Assembly: GCA_963743275.1 (NCBI GenBank)
Contig: CAVUPB010000006.1
Span: 310,001 to 374,000 of the forward strand
From: JALYLC01 sp963743275
GTDB taxonomy: Bacteria; Actinomycetota; Thermoleophilia; Gaiellales; JALYLC01
Length of the DNA: 64,000 nucleotides
Direction: 5' to 3'
Below the pieces are notes generated by a model. That model was not told where the DNA came from, did not search any database, and saw only the letters and a program-made list of their open reading frames with translations. Made by a program: the position numbers and the translations under genes. Each line of letters opens with the position of its first letter. The first letter of the stretch is position 1. Of this stretch, positions 27,208 to 35,418 are shown in pieces.

Positions 27208-27986
27208 GCGGCACGGCACGCATCTCGAAGATCTCGATCGCCGCGGTCAAGGGGCTCGCCGTACGGCACGTCGACGCGGTCGACGTCGCAGCCGGCGGCG
27301 TGGCCGAGAACCGCAGGCTGCATCTCGTCGACGGGGCGGGCAGGTTCGTCAACGGCAAGACGTCGATGCGGCTGTCGCTGGTGGCGAGCCGGCTCGACCT
27401 CGCAGCGGGCACGCTCGCGCTCGAGTTTCCCGAGGGTGACGTCACCACGGGCGCGATCGCGCTCGGCGACCCCTGCGAGACGGTCTTCTTCGGCCGGCCC
27501 GCGCCCGGGCGTCTCGTCGTCGGGCCGTGGAACGCGGCGCTCTCGGCCTGGTCGGGGATCGACCTCCGGCTCGTCATGTCCGACGAGGCCGGCGCCGCGA
27601 ACGACCGCGGGCCGGATGCCGGCGTGAGCATCGTCTCCGCGGCCTCGGTCGCCGACCTCGCTCGCACCGGCGGCGTCGCGGCGCTCGACGCGAGGCGGTT
27701 CCGCATGCTCTTCGAGGTGGACGGCGTCGAGCCGTACGCCGAGGACGACTGGATCGGCCGGCGCGTGCGGATCGGCGATGCCGTCGTGCGGCCGCACGGC
27801 AACGTCGGTCGTTGCGTCGTCACGACCTGCGATCCCGCCACGGCCGAGCGCGACTTCGACACGCTCGGCGTGCTCGCGTCCTACCGCGGCGACATCGAGA
27901 CGAGCGAACCGCTGCCGCTCGGCGTCGTCGGCGACGTCGTGACCCCGGGCCGCGTGCGCGTGGGTGACGCCGTCAGCCCGGAGTGA
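27204..27986 (+). CDS. MOSC-domain protein
   Basis: 260 residues. The N-terminal MOSC_N-like barrel (ISIAAVKGLAVRHVDAVDV) is followed by the MOSC domain near residues 120-250. FEVDGVEPYAEDDWIGRRVRIG and the conserved Cys in GRCVVTTCDPAT match the pterin/sulfur-handling site of the family (molybdenum cofactor sulfurases and mARC/YiiM-type reductases). It would be a Moco-dependent reductase or sulfur carrier. It is co-transcribed with the TetR gene. Confidence 0.85.
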   Translation: MSGTARISKISIAAVKGLAVRHVDAVDVAAGGVAENRRLHLVDGAGRFVNGKTSMRLSLVASRLDLAAGTLALEFPEGDVTTGAIALGDPCETVFFGRPAPGRLVVGPWNAALSAWSGIDLRLVMSDEAGAANDRGPDAGVSIVSAASVADLARTGGVAALDARRFRMLFEVDGVEPYAEDDWIGRRVRIGDAVVRPHGNVGRCVVTTCDPATAERDFDTLGVLASYRGDIETSEPLPLGVVGDVVTPGRVRVGDAVSPE

Positions 27987-28007
27987 GCCGATCCGCGCCC
28001 TGCGCTG

Positions 28008-28205
28008 TCACGGGCGGAAGAAGTTCGTCGGCAGCGGGCGTATGTGCGACGCCGGCGTGCCGGCGTTCGGCTCCCGCGCCTCGAACACCACGACCAGGAC
28101 GATCCACACCGCGACCAGCAGCGCCGAGACGGCGAGCAGCCGCGCGGCGAGTCCGGGCGCTCGCAGGCGTCCGCGGGTGAGACCGCCATCGCGCAGCTCG
28201 TGCAT
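28008..28205 (-). CDS. small single-pass membrane protein of unknown function
   Basis: 65 residues: a basic N-terminus (MHELRDGGLTRGRLRAPG), one helix at about residues 23-43 (LLAVSALLVAVWIVLVVVF), and a Pro-rich tail ending PTNFFRP. TATCAC six bases before the ATG resembles the leaderless promoters here. There is no homologue I recognise. It converges on the MOSC gene with 21 bases between. Confidence 0.6.
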   Translation of the reverse strand: MHELRDGGLTRGRLRAPGLAARLLAVSALLVAVWIVLVVVFEAREPNAGTPASHIRPLPTNFFRP

Positions 28206-28315
28206 CGCGGAGTGATACCCGTGCGCGGGGATTCCGAATCCGGCCCGGTTCCCCGGGACATCACGGGACTGCGCGGCTCCCGCGTGGGCGCGGACGGCCC
28301 GCGAAGACCAGGAAA

Positions 28316-28340
28316 GAGGCCCCGCACTCTGCGGGGCCTC
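28316..28340 (-). terminator. hairpin terminator of the cupredoxin-like gene
   Basis: GAGGCCCCGCA (28316-28326), loop CTC, TGCGGGGCCTC (28330-28340), followed on the minus strand by TTTCC. It lies 118 bases after the stop at 28459. The rest of the 28206-28458 gap shows no coding sequence. Confidence 0.65.
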
Positions 28341-28458
28341 GACTGGGGCGGAGAGATCGCGCGGAGCGCCGCCGGAAGGAAACCGCTCCGCGCACTTCGG
28401 TGATCCCCCTGCCGACGCGTGCGAAACACCCGATCCCTCGCCGGCGGATGAAGGGAGC

Positions 28459-29361
28459 TCAGGCACGGACCGCGTTGCTGATCCCGGCGAGGTAGCAGCT
28501 GCCGACCTGGGACTGCGACAGGAGCGCGCGGATCCGCGTGCGCGGCGCGAGCACGGAACGGAACGCCACCGAGGAGATCACGGTCGGCAGGATGTTCGTC
28601 GAGTTCGAGTGCAGGCGCACGCGCTTGACGAAGACCCAGCGACCGCGCGCCGCGTCGTAGCGCTGGAGCGTCGCAAAGCGGCCCGCGAGCTTCGTGGCGG
28701 CGAAGACGCGCAGCGCGTAGCGGTGCGCTCCGACCCGGCCGAGGCGTACGCGCGGGTGCACCTTGACCGAGATCTGCCGGCTCTTCGTGGCGCCGGCCTG
28801 GACGCTGTAGAGCGTGTTCCGGCCCGGGCGTAGGCCGACGGTGTACTCGCCGCCGCTCGTCGTCTGCATGGTCGCCGCCTTCGTGGCCTCGCTGCGTCCG
28901 CACGGCGTCGCGAGCACGACGACATCCGCGCCCGCCTGCCTCGTCGACAGCTCGCCGGTCAGCGTGACCTTGCTCGCGTAGATCGCGTCGTCGGGCTGCG
29001 CGAAGAGCGAGAGCGTCGCCGGGGGCGCCGGCTCGGTGACCGTCAGCGAGCCCTGTAGGGCGGCCGCCGTGGGATCGCCGTAGCCGTACGTTCCGGGAGC
29101 CGTGAACGTGCAGGTGCCGCTCTGCCCGGGCTGGAGCGCAAAGGGGCTTGGCGAGCACGTCACGCCCGTCGTCGCCTTGAAGGCGACCTGGTGCGCGACC
29201 GTGTCGTTGTTCGTGAACTTCACCGTGTCCGCGGTCGAGGCGGACGCCGTAGCCGGGACGTAGGCGGACTTCGTGATCGAGACGTCGACGGTTGCCGCGC
29301 CGGCGACCGACGAGCCTATCCAGGGCAGCGCCAGCGCGGCGCCGAGGACGAGCTTCCACAT
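28459..29361 (-). CDS. secreted cupredoxin-like protein with C-terminal Ig-like/beta region
   Basis: 300 residues with a signal peptide (MWKLVLGAALALPWIGSSVAGA). Residues 25-110 look like a plastocyanin-type fold: VKFTNNDTVAHQVAFKATTG, then C-x13-C around the expected copper loop and GTYGYGDPTA. Only one of the usual copper ligands (His in AHQV) is clear, so metal binding is doubtful. The remaining 190 residues are beta-rich with a conserved terminal Cys. AGGAG eight bases before the ATG fixes the start, in contrast to a longer open frame upstream. Confidence 0.75.
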   Translation of the reverse strand: MWKLVLGAALALPWIGSSVAGAATVDVSITKSAYVPATASASTADTVKFTNNDTVAHQVAFKATTGVTCSPSPFALQPGQSGTCTFTAPGTYGYGDPTAAALQGSLTVTEPAPPATLSLFAQPDDAIYASKVTLTGELSTRQAGADVVVLATPCGRSEATKAATMQTTSGGEYTVGLRPGRNTLYSVQAGATKSRQISVKVHPRVRLGRVGAHRYALRVFAATKLAGRFATLQRYDAARGRWVFVKRVRLHSNSTNILPTVISSVAFRSVLAPRTRIRALLSQSQVGSCYLAGISNAVRA

Positions 29362-29472
29362 GATGATGGCTCCTTCCGTGTGAGCTGCTGGGAGCGGCGC
29401 CCTCGAAGGCGAGGTGCGCGGACGTGACCGCTGTGCGAGGGCAAGCTGATCCTTCGTCCGAGGGCTGCCCGT

Positions 29473-29490
29473 GGGGGGGCTGATTCCCCC
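29473..29490. promoter_or_regulatory. G-run/C-run element upstream of the cupredoxin-like gene
   Basis: GGGGGGG (29473-29479), CTGATT, CCCCC (29486-29490), in the 296-base gap 29362-29657 between two divergent genes. It has the same design as the elements at 20819 and 22722 but a different centre. Nothing coding is seen in this gap. Confidence 0.25.
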
Positions 29491-29564
29491 GCCGTCCCTC
29501 GGGAAACCTTCTCGGCGGGAGAATCCCTCGATCGGGGCGCGCCCCGGGTTGTACGAGCCTCCCC

Positions 29565-29593
29565 TTGACACCCGCGCGCCAGGCGTCGCTAAT
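29565..29593 (+). promoter_or_regulatory. sigma-70 type promoter
   Basis: TTGACA (29565-29570), 17 bases, GCTAAT (29588-29593). The -35 is a perfect consensus, rare in this window. It would start transcription near 29600 and give the 29658 gene a leader of about 58 bases. Confidence 0.6.
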
Positions 29594-29657
29594 GGAGTGA
29601 GACGCAGGCGCCGCCCGTGTCTGTGGTTCGCCTCGTCGTCTCGGGAGCAGGCCGATA

Positions 29658-29993
29658 GTGAAGATCCACCTGGAACTCGACGTAGAGCCGATCGCAGGCG
29701 GGCCTGTCGCTCGCTTCGAGCGCGTGGTGCGCTGGGAGGCGGTGCCGCGAATCGACGATTACGTCGAGTTCGTGCGGGGCGCGGACGTGTGCTCGCCCGT
29801 CGAGAGCGTCGTGTTCCGGCCCAACGGCGTCATCAGGGTCATTCTCGCCACCTACGAGGACCCCGACGCCGATCGCGTCATCGCGATGCTGCGGAGTGAC
29901 GGCAGCCGCTGGATCGAGTATCCGGCGGAGGACGTCCCGGCGGCAGCCCCGTCCGAGCTGCGGCCCGCGTACGGGGCGGGCGAGCGCAGCTGA
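29658..29993 (+). CDS. hypothetical protein
   Basis: 111 residues beginning at a GTG with GGGAG ten bases before it. A beta-rich domain with IHLELDVEPIAGGPVARFERVVRWEAVPRIDDYVEF and YEDPDADRVIAMLRSDGSRW. It has no membrane segment and no known motif. It converges on the STAS gene with 13 bases between. Confidence 0.65.
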   Translation: MKIHLELDVEPIAGGPVARFERVVRWEAVPRIDDYVEFVRGADVCSPVESVVFRPNGVIRVILATYEDPDADRVIAMLRSDGSRWIEYPAEDVPAAAPSELRPAYGAGERS

Positions 29994-30006
29994 CACGGCT
30001 CCCGCC

Positions 30007-30417
30007 TCACGGCGGTCCGGTGGGAGGGCCCGGCGGGACGCGGCCGACAACGGTTCCGAGCGCCGCTTCGATCGAATCGTGCACAGGCACCAGATCTCGC
30101 ACGCCGATGACTCCAAGGGCGCGGTAGACGTAGCTCGTGTCGCGGGGGAGCACGATGGAGACGGCAGGAGTCTCTCCCGAAGCCGGGTGGCAGGCGTCGA
30201 GGATCGCGCCGATGATGGTGGAATCGACAAATGTGCAGCGGGTCAGATCGAGCACGACGCGGGTCGCCCGGCGCGCGCCCGCGAGCGCACCCAGCACTCG
30301 CCGCTTCGTCGAGAGATCGTGATCCCCGCGCAGCGCGACGACGGCACCGCCGGCCACCCGGCGCACCTCGACGTCACCCAGCCCTTCCGGCGTCTTCTCT
30401 CCCGGTCCTCGCTGCAT
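30007..30417 (-). CDS. STAS-domain protein (anti-anti-sigma-like)
   Basis: 136 residues. The STAS fold is clear: VVALRGDHDLSTKRRV, then VVLDLTRCTFVDSTIIGAILDAC, where the Ser/Thr after VD is the usual phosphorylation site of SpoIIAA-type proteins, and SIVLPRDTSYVYRALGVIGVRDLVPV. A cognate kinase/anti-sigma factor is not next to it. The ATG at 30417 is the best start; an ATG upstream would add a non-conserved leader. A second STAS gene lies at 53493. Confidence 0.8.
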   Translation of the reverse strand: MQRGPGEKTPEGLGDVEVRRVAGGAVVALRGDHDLSTKRRVLGALAGARRATRVVLDLTRCTFVDSTIIGAILDACHPASGETPAVSIVLPRDTSYVYRALGVIGVRDLVPVHDSIEAALGTVVGRVPPGPPTGPP

Positions 30418-30498
30418 GCGTGGCGATTCCCCATCGGGACGCTCGCCAACCATGTCGAGGCTCGGCCCGAGCGCGCCGCGAACTGCGATGATCGCCCG

Positions 30499-31623
30499 AT
30501 GATCGACGACGTGCGCGCCCTCGCGGCGGTCGACGGCAAGGCGGCGCTCGCGCGCTCGGTGATCGAGTTCGTGCACGCGCACCCGGAACTGGGTCACGAG
30601 GAGCACGCGTGCGCGTCCTACCTCGTGGGCACCTTGACCGACGCCGGCCTCACCGCCGAGCTCGGCGCGGGCGGCATGGACACCGCATTCCGCGCCGTGC
30701 TCGAGGGCGGCCGCCCTGGCCGCACCGTCGGCATCGTCGCGCTCTACGACGCGGTGCCCGCCGTGGCGGACGACGGCTCGCTCCGCCCGGCGCACTCCTG
30801 CGGCCACGGGCCCATCGCCGGCTCGGTCGTCGCGGCCGTGGCGGCGCTCGCGGAGCTGCGCGCCGAGCTCGCCGGCTCGATCGTCGTGGTCGGATGCCCG
30901 TCGGACGAGATCCACGCGCCGGGCACCGTCGCACGCGCGGGCGGCAAGCTGCTCTCGCTCGAGGCGGGCCTCTGGAACGGCGTCGACACGGCCCTCTACT
31001 GTCACCCCGAGTTCCTCGACACCGTCAACCTGAAGTCGCTCTGGATGCGACGCGACCGGCTCGTCGTGGCCGGTGCGCGGTCGCTGCGCGCGGACGCCGC
31101 TCAGGAACCGCTGGCCGCGCTGCGCGCGCTCCTGGCCGCGACCGGCTCGCTGCCGCCCGACAGGCTCATGCTCGAGCACGTGACGTTCGACGGCGACGTC
31201 GAGGAGGGCACGGGGCTCTACCTCGAGGCGACCGTCCTGCTCTTCGCCGAGGATGCCGGCGAGCTCGCGGCTCTCGGCGAGGCCGTCCGCACGGCCGTTC
31301 CGTCCGGCGGCTGGTCGCCGGGCAGGACCGTGCAGGGCGTCAAGCCCGACCCCGGCGTGACCGCCGTCGTCGCGGACGCCTTCCGGGCGGCCGGGCGCGC
31401 GGGCTTCGTGCCCGATCCGCCGCCGCTCCCGTTCGCGACCGATTTCGGCAACATCTCCCACGCCCTGCCCTCGGCGCTCATCGGCGTGGGGCGCGAGGGC
31501 GGCTGGGCCTTCCACAGCGACGAGGGCGCGGCGCAGTTCGCCTCCGAGGACGGTGTCGACGCCGCGCTCACGAGCGCGCGCGTGCTCGCACTGTCTGCCA
31601 TCCGCCTGAGCGAGCCGGTCTAG
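30499..31623 (+). CDS. M20-family metallopeptidase / amidohydrolase
   Basis: 374 residues related to the AbgB/amidohydrolase (M20D) group that cleaves N-acyl or p-aminobenzoyl-glutamate-type amides. FVHAHPELGHEEHA near residue 17 matches the family N-terminus. Metal ligands are seen in HSCGHGPIAG near 96, SDEIHAPG near 136, and YCHPEF near 170; the C-terminal ligand region ATDFGNISHALPS is near 315. The ligand pattern is that of a dinuclear centre. Divergent from the STAS gene, with no Shine-Dalgarno. Confidence 0.85.
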   Translation: MIDDVRALAAVDGKAALARSVIEFVHAHPELGHEEHACASYLVGTLTDAGLTAELGAGGMDTAFRAVLEGGRPGRTVGIVALYDAVPAVADDGSLRPAHSCGHGPIAGSVVAAVAALAELRAELAGSIVVVGCPSDEIHAPGTVARAGGKLLSLEAGLWNGVDTALYCHPEFLDTVNLKSLWMRRDRLVVAGARSLRADAAQEPLAALRALLAATGSLPPDRLMLEHVTFDGDVEEGTGLYLEATVLLFAEDAGELAALGEAVRTAVPSGGWSPGRTVQGVKPDPGVTAVVADAFRAAGRAGFVPDPPPLPFATDFGNISHALPSALIGVGREGGWAFHSDEGAAQFASEDGVDAALTSARVLALSAIRLSEPV

Positions 31624-31669
31624 CGTCCTGAGTCGGAAGTTCGCTGCCGCTGCGCCAGAAGGCCAGGGC

Positions 31670-31699
31670 GGCGAAGGCGAAGGGCAAGGCGAAGGCGAA
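31670..31699 (+). repeat. tandem hexanucleotide repeat GGCGAA x5
   Basis: Units at 31670, 31676, 31682 (GGGCAA), 31688 and 31694. In the frame of the small downstream gene it would encode Gly-Glu repeats (GEGEGQGEGE). It is length-variable in principle. Confidence 0.8.
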
Positions 31700-31708
31700 G
31701 CCCTGAGC

Positions 31709-31834
31709 ATGAGCGACACCCCGCACCAGACCGAGAACCCGCCTCGCGTGCCACCACCCGATCCGCCGCCCGACGAGCGCTTGCCAGGGCCGGCGTTCGA
31801 GCCCGGCGAACGCGGCGAAGAGGCCGAAACCTAG
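31709..31834 (+). CDS. short Pro-rich reading frame
   Basis: 41 residues from the ATG at 31709: acidic and proline-rich (RVPPPDPPPDERLPGPAFEPG), likely disordered. The frame is open upstream through the GGCGAA repeats to 31622 without an ATG or GTG, so a longer form with a CTG start is conceivable. TAGCGT at 31621-31626 could be its -10. No Shine-Dalgarno is visible and it overlaps the opposing stop at 31831. Weak evidence. Confidence 0.3.
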   Translation: MSDTPHQTENPPRVPPPDPPPDERLPGPAFEPGERGEEAET

Positions 31835-32139
31835 GCGGCCTCGATCTGCGTCTTGTCGATGACCTGCTCGACGACCTGCGCGGGAATGTCCTCCTCACTG
31901 CGGATTCGGGCTTCGGCTTCCTGGTTGACCTCGACCCGCGCGGCCTGCCAGGCCGACCAGTGACCCGAGACGAGCGCCCAGAGGGAGAGTGCGGAGACGT
32001 AGGTGACGCTCGTGACCCATCCGGTCGCGAGCGAGACCGGGATCATGAGGATCCAGACGATGGTGAGCCAACCGTTGACGCGGCGCATGAAGACGGGATC
32101 GCCCTGCACGGAGGCCCAGATGCTCTTTGCGGTGGACAT
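31831..32139 (-). CDS. small membrane protein with two helices
   Basis: 102 residues: an N-terminal amphipathic stretch, helices at about residues 23-42 (NGWLTIVWILMIPVSLATGW) and 46-64 (VTYVSALSLWALVSGHWSAW), and an acidic coiled tail (RIRSEEDIPAQVVEQVIDKTQ). Family unknown. No clear Shine-Dalgarno. Confidence 0.7.
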   Translation of the reverse strand: MSTAKSIWASVQGDPVFMRRVNGWLTIVWILMIPVSLATGWVTSVTYVSALSLWALVSGHWSAWQAARVEVNQEAEARIRSEEDIPAQVVEQVIDKTQIEAA

Positions 32140-32472
32140 GGCGCTGCTTTTCCGCGATGACCGAATTTCAATCCTCGAGCAGGTCTTCCGGAACCGTGGA
32201 AGACGGCCGCGGGCATCGTCGGCCTGACCCCTGCGCCGCAAGGCTGGCGCAGGCGCCATCAGCGGAGACCTCGGCGTCAGATTCGCGATGTCCAGCACGA
32301 GGCGGGTGCGCGCGCCCAGCGATGGCGCGCGCGCGTCCGCTCGCGCGTGACACGCGCGGCGCAGTATCGTTCTCCCCTTGACGAGGGCGACGAAGCGGGA
32401 GAGGGCACGCATCGCGGCGGTGCGGCCGGGCGCGGCGGGTGCGGTCTGCGCGGCCCCGCCTTCGTTTCTCGC
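32140..32472. other. divergent intergenic region, 333 bases, no gene seen
   Basis: It separates the small membrane gene (minus) from the cNMP-TrxR gene (plus). It contains a perfect palindrome CGCGCGTGACACGCGCG (32342-32358) with GTGAC at its centre and TATCGT at 32365; these may be promoter parts of the 32473 gene. No coding sequence is supported, although an in-frame GTG at 32347 could lengthen the downstream protein. Confidence 0.5.
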
Positions 32473-34149
32473 ATGGTGACGTCGGAGGAGATCGCGCGGT
32501 TCGAGCTGTTCGGAGCTCTCGCTCCGGCAGACTGCGAGCGGCTCTGCCGTGTCGCGGCCGACGTCGCGCTCGTCCCCGGCGAGTACGCCGTGCACGAAGG
32601 CGACGCGCGTGCCCTGTTCGGCGTGCTCGAGGGCCGGATCGAGGCGGTGATGCTCGTCGACGGCGTGGAGCGCGTGGTCGGCGAGCGGCGGCCCGGTGAC
32701 ATCTTCGGGGAGGTCTCGATGGCCCTCGGACTGCCCCACCCCGCCGGATTCCGAGCGGTCGAGGCGTCGCGCGTGCTCCGCATCGACCCGCAGGACTACC
32801 ACGCCGTTGCCTCCGTCGCGCCCGAGATCGTGACGCGGGTGGGGCGCCTGGCGAGCGAGCGCATCAGCGGGCCGAGAGGCCTGCAGGCCCGCGTGTCGGC
32901 GCCCGCCCCGTTCCGCGCGGTCGTCCTGGGTCATCGCTGGGATGCCTCGTGTGCGGAGCTGAGGCGCTTTCTCCAGCGCAATCAGATCCGGTTCAACTGG
33001 CTCCAGCCGGACGTGCCCGCCGATGCGGAGCAGTGGGGGAGTGCGCTGCCGGCCGACGGCGACTACCCCGCCATCCGCGTCGTGAACGGCAAGACCGTCG
33101 TGCGGCCGCAGCTGCGCCGGGTGGCCGAGCTCCTCGACCTCGCGACCGAGCCGGCCGGCGCGGAATACGACACGGTGATCGTCGGCGCGGGCCCCGCCGG
33201 CCTGGCGGCAGCCGTCTACGGCGCGTCCGAGGGACTGCGCACGATGGCGATCGAGCGCGAGGCGCCCGGTGGTCAGGCAGGCACGTCCTCCCGGATCGAG
33301 AACTACCTGGGCTTCCCCTCGGGCGTCTCGGGCGACGAGCTCTCGAGCCGGGCCCTCCAGCAGGCGCGCAGGCTGGGCGCCGAGATCGTCGTCACGCGGG
33401 CGATCGCGCGCATCGACGCGGCCACGCATCAGATCCACCTCGACGGCGGCGACGTCCTGCAGGCGCGGACGATCATCCTCGCCTGCGGGGTCTCGTGGCG
33501 CCAGATCGAGATCGAGGGATTCGAACGCCTCGTGGGCAAGGGGGTCTTCTACGGCGCCGCGCGCAGCGAAGCGGCGAACACCCACGGCCTGGACGTCCAG
33601 ATCATCGGCGCGGGCAACTCGGCGGGCCAGGCGGCGATGTTCTTCTCGTCGCACGCGCGCAGCGTGACGATCCTCTACCGCGGCGAGACGCTGGAGAAGA
33701 GCATGTCGCGCTATCTCGTCGATCAGCTCGCCACGCGCGCGAACATCCACGTGCGCTTCCGGACCGAGGTGACGGCCGCGCACGGCGACACCTCGCTCGA
33801 GGCGATCGACGTCCACGACGCCGCGACCGGCGAGACGACCCGGCTCGAGTCGGGTGGCCTCTTCATCTTCATCGGCGCGGACGCCGAGACCGCGTGGCTC
33901 CCGCCCGAGATCGCGCTCGACCCGAAGGGCTACGTGCTCACCGGCTCCGACGTGCGCGCCGCGGGACGCTGGCAGCTCGAGCGCGACCCGTACCTGCTCG
34001 AGACGAGCGTCCCGGGCATCTTCGCCTGCGGCGACGTCCGTTTCAGTCCCGTGAAGCGGGTCGCGGCGGCTGTCGGCGAGGGCAGCATGGCCATCGCCTT
34101 CGTGCACCAGTACCTGAGAGACGCCGAAGCGCGCACCGACCCCGCCTGA
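32473..34149 (+). CDS. cyclic-nucleotide-binding, thioredoxin-like and FAD-dependent reductase fusion (TrxR-like without CxxC)
   Basis: 558 residues in three domains. Residues 7-120 are a cNMP-binding beta-roll (FELFGALAPADCERL, then ERRPGDIFGEVSMALG). Residues 137-215 are thioredoxin/glutaredoxin-like (FRAVVLGHRWDASCAELRRFL), with one Cys. Residues 228-550 are a thioredoxin-reductase-type flavoprotein: FAD motif VIVGAGPAGLAAAVYG near 234, GQAGTSSRIENYLGFP, NADPH motif IIGAGNSAGQAA near 377, and FACGDVRFSPVKRVAAAVGEG near the end. The redox pair CATC is replaced by GAAR near 360, so it is not a thioredoxin reductase in the usual sense. The cNMP domain probably gates it. The ligand-contacting Arg of cAMP receptors is not obvious. 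Confidence 0.9.
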   Translation: MVTSEEIARFELFGALAPADCERLCRVAADVALVPGEYAVHEGDARALFGVLEGRIEAVMLVDGVERVVGERRPGDIFGEVSMALGLPHPAGFRAVEASRVLRIDPQDYHAVASVAPEIVTRVGRLASERISGPRGLQARVSAPAPFRAVVLGHRWDASCAELRRFLQRNQIRFNWLQPDVPADAEQWGSALPADGDYPAIRVVNGKTVVRPQLRRVAELLDLATEPAGAEYDTVIVGAGPAGLAAAVYGASEGLRTMAIEREAPGGQAGTSSRIENYLGFPSGVSGDELSSRALQQARRLGAEIVVTRAIARIDAATHQIHLDGGDVLQARTIILACGVSWRQIEIEGFERLVGKGVFYGAARSEAANTHGLDVQIIGAGNSAGQAAMFFSSHARSVTILYRGETLEKSMSRYLVDQLATRANIHVRFRTEVTAAHGDTSLEAIDVHDAATGETTRLESGGLFIFIGADAETAWLPPEIALDPKGYVLTGSDVRAAGRWQLERDPYLLETSVPGIFACGDVRFSPVKRVAAAVGEGSMAIAFVHQYLRDAEARTDPA

Positions 34150-34209
34150 CTCCGCGTCCGGGCGGGTGCATTCATAGCGCTCTCATCGGTCCGGCATAGC
34201 CTCGCGGTC

Positions 34210-35418
34210 CTGGAATCGTCTGGGCTCCTGGGAGGCGCCCCTCGCGTCAGGCCGAGAAGGCGCCGCGGGCGTCGGCGTCTGCTCGCGGCGACGCTGCTGC
34301 TCCTGGCCGTGCTGTCGCCGGCGATCTACTCGTACACGACGACGATGCTGCAGCCCTCGAGCCTGCCGCTCTGGCCGCGCAGCGTCGAGTGGCTCCGGCA
34401 GCACCACGGCAACTGGCTCGTCGACGAGGTCGAGCACTACTACTACGGCTGGCAGGCGCCGTCGAAGGGCGGGCCGCAACTCGAGCGCCTGCCGTCGCTG
34501 GGCATCGCCGCCGCTCCGGCAACGTCTCCGGCGACGTCTCCGGCAACGTCGCGGGTCAAGCATCGCCGCGCCGTCTGGCCGCAGCGGATCAAGCCCGTCT
34601 TCTCGCACCCGTTGCCCGGTGAAGCGGTCTGGAAGCGGACCGGGCCTCTGATCGGCGGGCGTCCTCCCGTGCTGGTGACGACCTTCCGCACCGAGGTCGA
34701 CTATCCGCGGATCATCGCCTACGTGGCGTGGTTCGACCACACGCGTACGTCCGCCGCGTATTACCCGGGCCGGTACGAGCCGCCGAGCGCACCCGATCGC
34801 GGGCCCATGTCGGTGCCCCACGACCAGCGCTGGCGGCTGCTCGCGACCTTCAACGGCGGCTTCATCTACCGCGACGGCAGCAACGGATCGTCGATCGGCG
34901 GCGCGCGGTACGAGCCGCTCAAGCAGGGCCTTGCGACCATGATCGCCTACCGCGACGGACGCGTCGACGTGAAGGCCTGGACGGGCGGCCCGGTCGCCGG
35001 GCGGCAGATCGCATTCGCGCGCCAGAGCCTGCCGCTGATCGTGGACAACGGGCGGCTCAATCCCGCACTGAACGACAGCAGCCAGTGGGGCTACACGCTC
35101 GGCAACGCGGTGCGCGTCTGGCGCACGGGCGCGGGCATCGACCGGCGCGGCAACCTGATCTACGCGGCCGCGGACTTTCAGACCGTCACCACGCTCGCGA
35201 GGATCCTGCAGCGTGCGGGCGCCGTGCGGGCGATGCAGCTCGACATCAATCCGGAGTGGCCGACGCTGATCACCTACGGCCACCAGGGCGGCCTCGACCC
35301 GAACAAGGTCGTGCCGAACTACCAGCAGCCCGCGACGCGGTATCTCGTTCCCGACGACCGCGACTTCTTCGCGATCTACCGGCGCCTGCCAGGGCCGGTG
35401 ACCGTGCCCTTCAAGTGA
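34210..35418 (+). CDS. phosphodiester glycosidase (NAGPA)-family protein with N-terminal signal anchor
   Basis: A NAGPA-like domain occupies most of the protein: LLATFNGGFIYRD, GLATMIAYRDGRVDVKAWTGG, QSLPLIVDNGR, GAVRAMQLDINPEWPTLI. The conventional start is the GTG at 34309, but in the same frame before it lies RPRRRRGRRRLLAATLLLLAVLS, an obvious basic-then-hydrophobic signal anchor. No ATG, GTG or TTG precedes that. A CTG at 34210 has TAGCCT seven bases before it, as leaderless genes here do, so I place the start there; 34309 is the conservative alternative. A Pro/Ala/Thr linker (APATSPATSPATS) follows the anchor. The stop overlaps the next gene (GTGA). Confidence 0.75.
   Translation: MESSGLLGGAPRVRPRRRRGRRRLLAATLLLLAVLSPAIYSYTTTMLQPSSLPLWPRSVEWLRQHHGNWLVDEVEHYYYGWQAPSKGGPQLERLPSLGIAAAPATSPATSPATSRVKHRRAVWPQRIKPVFSHPLPGEAVWKRTGPLIGGRPPVLVTTFRTEVDYPRIIAYVAWFDHTRTSAAYYPGRYEPPSAPDRGPMSVPHDQRWRLLATFNGGFIYRDGSNGSSIGGARYEPLKQGLATMIAYRDGRVDVKAWTGGPVAGRQIAFARQSLPLIVDNGRLNPALNDSSQWGYTLGNAVRVWRTGAGIDRRGNLIYAAADFQTVTTLARILQRAGAVRAMQLDINPEWPTLITYGHQGGLDPNKVVPNYQQPATRYLVPDDRDFFAIYRRLPGPVTVPFK

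Noticed and set aside
32342..32358. CGCGCGTGACACGCGCG palindrome as a CRP/FNR site.
   Set aside because: It lacks the TGTGA-N6-TCACA layout; GC-only arms are common by chance here.
31831..34107. A 758-codon minus-strand frame over the cNMP-TrxR gene.
   Set aside because: Only its last 102 codons are protein-like and are kept as the small membrane gene; the rest is antisense shadow.
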